This document shows, one piece after another, positions 1-9,000 of a stretch of 41,145 nt of DNA (position 1 is its first letter; every line of letters begins with the position of its first letter). Position numbers and translations under genes: made by a program. The notes beneath the pieces were generated by a model. It was not told the DNA's origin. It was given only the letters and a program-made list of their open reading frames with translations, and made no database searches. This DNA is from JAWLGW01 sp964569055 (GTDB lineage Bacteria; Planctomycetota; J058), in the NCBI GenBank assembly GCA_964569055.1, contig CAZMSZ010000014.1:1-41145 (forward strand), written 5' to 3'.

Positions 1-3000
1 CGAACGTGATCGCGCTCACCCCGCCCAGCGGCGGCCTCCCCGCCCGCCTGACGGTCCGCGCCCCCCTCGAACTGCCCGCGGGACACCACCCGGTGGTCGT
101 CACCCGGACGGACGGGCCGAGCAGCGAGCCGGTGGTGCACCCGTTCGGCGACCTCCCCACGGCGGAGCTGGCGCTCGAGGCCGGGGCCGAGTTCCGCACG
201 CACGCCCCGGTCCTGGGCACCGCCTCGGACCCCACCGACCTCGTGCGCTACGAGCTGGCGTACGCGCCGCTCGAGGCCGCGGACGACCCGGACGCGTACG
301 TGCCCTTCCAGCAGGGCGTCAATGGAGTCGTGGGCGGCGAGCTCGGCGTGCTCGACCCGACGGGGCTGATCAACGGCTACTACGCGCTCCGGCTCCGCGT
401 GGTGGACGCGCTCGGGCTCGAGGCGGTGGACGACGCCGTCGTCTCCGTCCAGGGGAACTTCAAGCTGGGGGTGTTCACGCTCTCGTTCCTCGACCTCGAG
501 CTCCCGGCTTCGGGAATCGCGATCCGCGTCCTCCGTGAGTACGACAGCCGGGACAAGGAGAGCCATGACTTCGGCTACGGCTGGCGCCTCAACCTCGCGA
601 CGCTCGACCTCGAGGAGAACCTGCTCTCGCACGACGTCACGGTGCACAACCCGGCGCACGCCAAGGGCCGCGTCGAGTACCGCTTCGACCCCGAGCCCGC
701 CGACTTCCTCAATGTCCGGCACTTCGCCCGGTTCACCACGGTCGACCGGCGCGAACGCAGCACGCTCGACTTCGTGCCGCCCGAGGGAGTGCCGCGGGAC
801 GCGTTCATTCGTCGCGACGGGGTGGGGAATTGGTTCTGGGAGGCGTTTGGCCTCCCCTTCGACCCCGAGCTCTACACGATCCACCAGCTCGACGGGACGG
901 TGCTCGAGGTCCACGACGAGGAGGACTTGAAGCGGGTCGTCAAGCCCACCGGCGTGACGCTCACGATCACTCGGGACGGGATCATTCACAGCGCCGGGCG
1001 CAGCGTGAAGTTCGTTCGCGACTCCCTCGACCGGATCACGCAGGTGACCGACCCGAACGGAAGCGCCCAACGCTACGAGTACGACGAGCGCGGAGACCTC
1101 GTCGCCCACGTCGACGGTGAAGGGTTTCGCACGACCTTCACCTACCTCGACGCGCACTACCTCGACGAATGGCTCGACCCGCGCGGGGTCCGGTGCACCA
1201 AGAACGAGTACGACGAGCTCGGCCGGCTGATCGCCACCGTCGACGCCCAAGGGAATCGGCTCGTGTTCGAGCACGACACGGAGGGGCGGCGGGAGGTGAC
1301 CTACGATCGGCTCGGGCGCCCGACGGTGACCGAGTACGACGAGCTGGGGCGCGTCACTCGGATCACCGGCCCGGACGGCTTCTTCGAGCAGTTCGAGCTC
1401 GACGCGCTCGGGCGAATCGTCGAGCGCCGCGACCGCAACGGCCAGGTGTGGTCGTTCACTTACGACGCGCTCGGGAATCAATCGAGCCAGACCGACCCCG
1501 AAGGCAACGAGATCTCCTACACGTACGACGCTCGCGGCAACCTGACGTCCGTGACCGACGCCGACGGCGGCGTGTGGCAGGCCAAGTACGACTCGGCCAA
1601 CCGGCTGCTCGAGGTGATCGACCCCGCCGGCGGCGTGACCACCCGCACCTACGACGCGGACGGCAACCTGCTCTCGCAACGCGACCCCAACGGGGACACG
1701 ACCACGCTCACCTATGACGACGACGGCGACCTCGCCTCGAAGCTCGACCCGGCCGGGAAGAGGACCCTCTACGAGCACGACGGCAACGGGCGCCTCACGC
1801 AGCGCACGGAGATCATCGCGGTGTCGGGTCAGCCCGCCGTGCGTGCGACCACGAGCTACGAGTACGACGCCAACGGCCAGCGCGTGCGCACGACCTACCC
1901 GGACGGGAGCTTCGTCGCCAAGCGCTACGCCTTCAACGGCCGCGTGGCGCACCGGTCCGACTCGCAGGGTCGCTCCCTGACGCTCTCGTACGACCAGCTC
2001 GGCAACCTCGTGGAGCGGATCGGCCAGGACGGGTCGGTGGAGCGACGCGAGTACGACGCCAACAACAACCTGATCGCGGTCGTGGACGCGAGCGGCCGAC
2101 GCGAGGCGGAGGTCGACGAGCGCGGGCAGGTGACGCGCCTGAGGCTCGCGGACGGGTCCACGCTCCACAACGAGTACGACCCGGTCGGGAACTTGGTCGC
2201 CCACGTCGACGCCGACGGCGGGCGCTGGGAGTACGAGTACGACGGGGCAGGGCGTTGCGTGCTCGAGCGCGACCCGACCGGCGCCGTCGAGCGCAAGACG
2301 TACAACGGCAAGGGAGACGTGACGTCGGTCGAGGACGCCGACGGACACGTCACCCGGTTCGAGTACGACCCCTGCGGGCGGCTGATCAAGACCGTGTTCC
2401 CCGACGGCTCGACCGAGGTCGTCGAGCGCGACGCCGCGGGCCGCGTGCTCCGCAAGACGGACGGGCACGGGAGGGTGACCGAGTTCGCGTATGGGGCGTT
2501 CGACGACCAGCAGGAGGTGACGCTCGGCGCCGGCTTCACCCGCTACACGTACGACAGCCGCGGGAGCGTGCTCACTCAGACCGACCTCGGAGGACGGACG
2601 ACCTCCTACGGCTACGACCCCCTGACCGGCAAGCGCACCAGCAAGACCCTCCCGCTGGGTCAGACCGCGACCTACAGCTACGAGGACGGGGTCCTGAGCG
2701 CGACGACCGACTTCAACGGGAACCGGACCGAGCTCCGCTACGACGGTCACGGCAACCGTGTGTTCTCGATCTTCGCGGACGGGACGGGTGAGCGGATCAC
2801 GTACGACGCACGAGGCGAGCACGTCACGGCCGTCGCCAACCGCCACGGCGAGACCCGCTATCGCTACGACCCGGCTGGCCGGCTCGTGGAGCGGCTCGAG
2901 CCGACCCGAGCACACGTCCGCTACGAGCACGACGCGCGCGGCAACGTCACGCGGATCAGCACTCCTGCTGGGAGCTACGCCTACGGGCACGACGGCGTGG

Positions 3001-6000
3001 GCAGGGTGACGTCGATCACGGACGTCCAGGGCGGGGTCACGACGATCGCCTACACCGCGGCCGGGCGTCTGTCGGAGGTTCGGCGCCCAAACGGGGTGAC
3101 CACGAAGTACACGTTCGACCCGGTCGGGCGGCTCACTCGGCTCGTCCACGAGGGACCGTCGGGCGTGGTCGCCGGCTACACCTACGAGTACCACCCCAGC
3201 GGGAACCGGTCGCGCGCGATCGAAGACTCGGGCCGGGTCGTCGCGTACGAGTACGACGAGTCGGCCCGCCTCACACGCGAGACGATCACCGAGGGCGGGC
3301 AGACCACGACGATCGCGTACACCTACGATCGAGTCGGCAACCGCCTGACCAAGTCCACCGAGCGGCCCGACGGTTCGACGGAGTCCGTCACGTACGCCTA
3401 CGACGCGAACGATCGCCTGCTCGAGGAGACGGTGACCGACTCGGCCGTGGGCACTCACACGATCAGCTACGCGTACGACGCCAACGGGAACACGCTCTCG
3501 CGTACGGCGCCCGGCGAGGTCACGACGTATGGCTACGACCCGAGGAACCGGCTCGTCTCGGTGCGCGTGGAGCGGGGTGGCGCGGTCGCCGACGAGCTCG
3601 CCTACCGCTACGACCACCTGGGCAACCTGGTCCAGACGGTCCGCAACGGGCAGGTGATCAATCACCTGGTGGACACCAACCGGCCCTGGGCGCAGATCCT
3701 GCTCGACACCGACGCCGAGGGGAACGTGCTGGCCACGTTCGCCTACGACCGTCGCTTCCCCCTCAGTCGCACAGGCCCAGACGGGGTGACGGAGTACCTC
3801 CTCGCCGACGGTCAGCTCTCGGTCCGGACGCTCACCGACGCGGCGGGCCAGGTCTGCGGGACCTACACCTACGACGCGTTCGGCGCGCCCACGGCCTCCT
3901 CGGGGTCGAGCGCCAACGAGCTGCGCTACGGCTCGGAGCGGTTCGAGCCGGCGACTGGCCTCTACTACCTCCGCAGCCGTTGGCTCGATCCCCGGACGGG
4001 CCGGTTCCTCACGCGCGACACCTTCGAGGGCTTCTACGAGGAGCCGATCTCGCTGCACCCCTACGTCTACGTGCAGCAGAACCCGGTCAACCGGCTCGAC
4101 CCGCCCGGGACGTTCGGCTGGTGCCTCATGGAGGTCGTCGCGGTCGACATTCCCATGATGATGCTCGAGTTCATGCTGGCCTACTACGAGCTCAAGGCCG
4201 AGCTCGCCGAGCTCGCCCGCCGCAAGAACCTCCAGGGCATTCTCGATCAGCTCAACATGTTCTTGCCCGACGCCCTCGACGTCATCGGGAGCGATCAGGA
4301 CTTCCTGCTGGCCCAGGGACTCCTCGTCCGTGCGACCCGAGACGCGGCACGGCGGAGCGGCTCGTCCGACGACCCGGACGCGCCCCGGCTCCCGCTGGCG
4401 GCCAAGACGTACTTGTTCGGAGCGAAGGTCTACGGCCGGGCCGGCTCGCAGCTCGACCTCGCCGCGGCCCCGAAGGGGACCACGGCCTCAGGCAGCGCAC
4501 CCTCGGAGCGCCTCGAGCACGACAAGGAACTCTACGGGGACAAGGCGGTCGGCGCCCAGCCGGGGCGCGTCGTGGCCCTCTCCGCCTACCAGGAGCTCAG
4601 GAGCTGGCTCGAGGACCTCGAGCAGGGCAAGCAGATAAAGGACCTCCACTTCTTCGAGTACCAGCTCGACGCGGCGGGCAACCAAGTCGGCTGGAACCGT
4701 CCGCCGATCGCCTGGACCGTGGCGAGCACCGGCGTGCGCTGGAACGTCTGCTTCACCGAGGCGAGCTCCCCCAGCAGCTCGCAGGTCGACCGGATCGCGC
4801 GGAACGATCCCCACGCGACGGCCCTCGAGCTGCGCTCGGACGCCGAGTGGGAGGAGATCATGGACGCGATCCGCTGGAACGGGGACATGGGCCCGCCAGC
4901 GCCGTCCATTCTCTCGCTCGCCGCGGACGACCTAGGCTCGCTCGCGACGCGGAAGGAGGCGATCCCGTTCCGCAACAAGCGCCTGCCGCTCCCGACCAAC
5001 CAGGTGCTCGAGGGCTCGGGGGTGATCGCCAGCAACGGCGAGTTCTACCTGTCCCGGACCGACCTCAAGGTCCAGGGACGCGGGCTGAGCTGGCAGTTCT
5101 CGCGCACCTACCGCAGCGGGGTCGTCTACCCCGACGATCCAGAGAACGACCTCGTCACCGACTTCCACCTCGGCCACGGCTGGTCCACCAACTACGACAC
5201 CCGGCTGGCGAACAACGGGAGCGGCTCCCTCGTGAGCCTCGACGGCGAGGCGGGCCGCTACGGTGACCTGTTCCAGCTCCTCCTCGATCGGATCCTCGGG
5301 ATCGGCGAGGGCGCGAAGCTGGACCAGCCGCAGGCGCAGTACGCGCCCCCGCCAGGGGTGTTCGACTCGGTCACCCAAACCCTCATCGCCGTGCTACGGC
5401 TTCCACGAGGGGCGACGGAGCCGGTCATCGAGGTCGAGCGCGGCTACATTCAGCGCGCGGCCAACGGGGAGATCCACGTCTACAACGCCGACGGATGGTT
5501 GATCCGGCTCGAGGACCGCCACGGCAACGAGATCCAGCTCGTCCGTGACGTCGACAACCTGCTGCGGCTCGCGATCGACGACCTCGGCCGCCGCTACCGC
5601 TACGAGTACACCGCGTTCGATCACCACCAACTCCTCACCGCGGTCGTCGACGAGACCGGGGACCGCGCGATCACCTTCGAGTACGACCCCGAGACGTACG
5701 ACCTCGTGAAGGTCACGTCCCCCGGCGGTCGCGTGGAGCGCTACAGCTACTCCAAGGGCCACGCCAATCCAGCGCTCAACCACAACATGACGGAGGTGTA
5801 TCTCCCCGACCAAGGGCTCGAGGACCCAGGCGTCCCTGCGATCGTGAATGCCTACCAGGAGACCGACCCCGCCAGCTACGACTTCGACTCCGTCGTGTCG
5901 CAGCGCCATGGCGGCACCAGCCAGCGCACCGGGCTCGACGGGACGGTGCGCACGGTCGCCTCTGGGGGGACCTACACCTTCACCTACGAGGAGACCGACC

Positions 6001-9000
6001 TGTTCAGCTTGGTCGAGGACCCCGACGCGCGCGCGTCCACCACGACCGTGCTCGACCCGCGCGGCTACACGCGCGCGTACGTGTTCAACAAGGGTGGGAA
6101 CCCGCTGCAGGTCGAGGACGAGGCCGACCTGATCACGACCCATCGCTACAACGAGGACGGCCTGCGCATCTACACGAGGACTCCCGGCGGGCAGGAGGAG
6201 TTCCTGGGTTACGACGGCACCGCCGCCATCCGCGCGCAGCGCAGCAACCTGATCGCCATGGTCGTGTGGCCGGCGCCACCCGACCCCGAGGCGCCCTCGG
6301 GGGACGAGCCCGCTCCCGTCCTGACGGAGTTCGACTACGACCCGTTCTTCAATCAGCTCCGGCGGACGAGCGAGAGCCCCGCCTTCGAGCGACTCACGGC
6401 CAAGCCCGATCTCGCGGAGGATCCGCACCGCTGGTTCACGCCGGACCCCGAGCGCTACCAGCACTTCACGAGCGTCAAGACGTTCGACTACCAGGAAGGG
6501 CCGGTGCCGCTGCTGCCGAGGCAGCTGATCTTCAAGCTCGGCTACGAGCGCGACGCGATCCTGGCCGTGCGCGAGCAGTACGCCGAGCGTTGGCAGGTCA
6601 CCTTCGAGCACGGCGACCTCAACGCCGACGGGCGGGTCGGGCCCCATGACCTGAGCGATTGGGGCGGGCGCGGCTTCTCGGGCGACCCAGTGCACGTGCT
6701 CAAACGGGTGGTGCGACGCGGAGGCGAGGAGCCCCAGGAGATCGCCACCCGCTATCAATACAACGACGACGGTCAGGTCGCGCGAGAGATCGACGCCGAG
6801 GGGAACGTCACCAGCTACGCCTACTACCCCGGCGGTGAGTACGAGCCCGGCAGCGGAGCCCAGCCCGGTTACGTGCGCGAGATCGTCGTTGACGACTTCC
6901 CGGTCGGGTCCGGGCCAGTCCGCACCAGCGCCACCGCCCCGGTCCGGGCCACGACGAGGTTCGAGTACGACGCGTTCGGGAACGTGCGTCGGCGGCTCGA
7001 TCCGCGCGGGGTCGTCTACACGAGCGTCTACGACCCCGACAACTTGCTCGTCGAGGGCAGGCGCGCCCTGGGAGCCGACGCCCTCGGCTACGTGACCAAG
7101 GTCACCAACGGCCCCAACCGCAAACCGACTCGGGTCGAGATCGAGGATCGGGGCGCGATCGACTCGGTTCCCGGGCGCAAGTTCGTGAAGGGCTATGTGT
7201 ACGGGCTCCTCGACGAGGTGCTCGAGGAGGGCGCGCTCCTGGGGAGCCGCTGGTTGGTGACGCGGCACGAGTACGACGCAGGGACGCTCCGCACCGCGAG
7301 CGTGACGCCGCTTGGGAACCGCGTCGAGTGGACCTACGACGGGCGGAAGCTGAGGACGGCCGAGACCCGAGGCGCAGGCTCGCCCGAGGCCTCCACCACC
7401 GCCTGGACCTATGACGCCAACAAGAACGAGCAGACGGTGGTGCTCCCCGACGACGACGTCGTGCGCTACGAGTACGACGGTCTCAACCGACGGGTGGCGA
7501 CGATACGTCCCGACGGGTCGGTCGAGCGCCTGGAGCTGGACGCGCTCGGGAAGGTCCTCCGCCAGCAGGTCTACGGGTTCGTGGGCGGGCCGACGCCCTC
7601 GGGCAACGACCAGAGCCGAAACGTGCTCCTCGCCGAGACTCGGTTCGACCTCGACGACATGCATCGAGTGACCGCGGTTCGCCAGCTGCTGTTCCGGGCT
7701 GGGACGATCGCGCCGCCCGAGGAGATCGTGACCCGGACCGAGTACGACCGGCTCGGACGGATCGTCGCCCAGGTCGAGCCCGACGGCGAGCGCCGGGAGG
7801 TCGACTACGACGGCCTCGGCCGCGCGGTCGTCGTGCGCCATGCCCTCGGAAACCGTGAGGAGCTCGAGTACGACCCGAACGGCAACCTCCTCACCCGGCG
7901 CGAGGTCGAGAGCGCGACCGTGCCGGAGATCGCCACGGCGACGTTCACGACCACGTTCACGTACGACGCGCTCAACCGCCTCACGTCTACGCGCGACGAC
8001 GCCGGGCAGGTCACGACCGTCGCGTACGACTCGCGCGACAAGCCGGTGCGGGTGGTCGACGCCGAGGGGAACGTCCGCACGTACCGCTACGACATGGTCG
8101 GGCGCAAGACGCTCGAAGAGTGCGAGCTCCGGGTCGGCGGAACCGGCGCGGGCGCGCTCGACACGGCGAACCCCCACAACCCCGACGGGCGGATCACGCT
8201 GGCGTATGGCTGGGACGACGACTCCCGCCTGATCTCGATCACCGACGACAACGGAAACGCGACCCGCCGCGAGTACGACGCGCTCGGCCGCCGGACGGCC
8301 GAGGTCCTGGCCGACGGCGCACGGACCACGTTCACTTACAACGACGACGACACGGTGACGAGGGTCGTCGACGCCAACGGGACCGTCTCGACCCGCCGAT
8401 ACGACGTCAGGGACCGGCTCGTCGAGACGACCGTGGCCCGGGCCGAGGGTGTGATCGGGACCACCCATGAGGCGTACGAGTACGACGGGCTCGGCCGGGT
8501 GACTCGCTGCACCGACGACGGGGGTGGGAGCGCGTCCACCACGACGGTTTACACATACGACTCGCTCGGACGCGTGCTCGAGGAGCGCCAGGGCGGCGCC
8601 TCGATCGCCTACACCTGGACGCAGGACTCCAAGCGCGACACGGTCACCTATCCCGGCGGGCGGACGCTCCACTACGCCTACGACGAGGTGGACCACCCGG
8701 TCGAGGTGTCCGACGCACGTGGCGTGATCGCCCGGAGCGAGTTCGCCGGCCCCGGGCTTCGGCTGCTGCGGCGCACCCACCGCAACGGCACGGTGCTCGA
8801 CTTCGAGCAAGGCTACGACGCCGTGCGCCGGATCGTGCGGCTGAGGCACCGGACCGGCCCGGGCGAGCAGGCGTTCGTCGACCGGGAGTACGGCTACAAC
8901 CGCGTCGGCTACCGCACGTTCGAGCGCCGGCACGACGACCACGAGCTCACGGACCGCTACACCTACGACTCAATGTACCGGCTCGCGTCCACGGCGCTCG

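Noticed and set aside
5394..8942. 1182-codon open frame antisense to the RHS gene
   Set aside because: It is a high-GC shadow of the YD repeats; composition is Val/Arg/Gly/Leu-rich without domains, and the sense frame has unambiguous RHS motifs.
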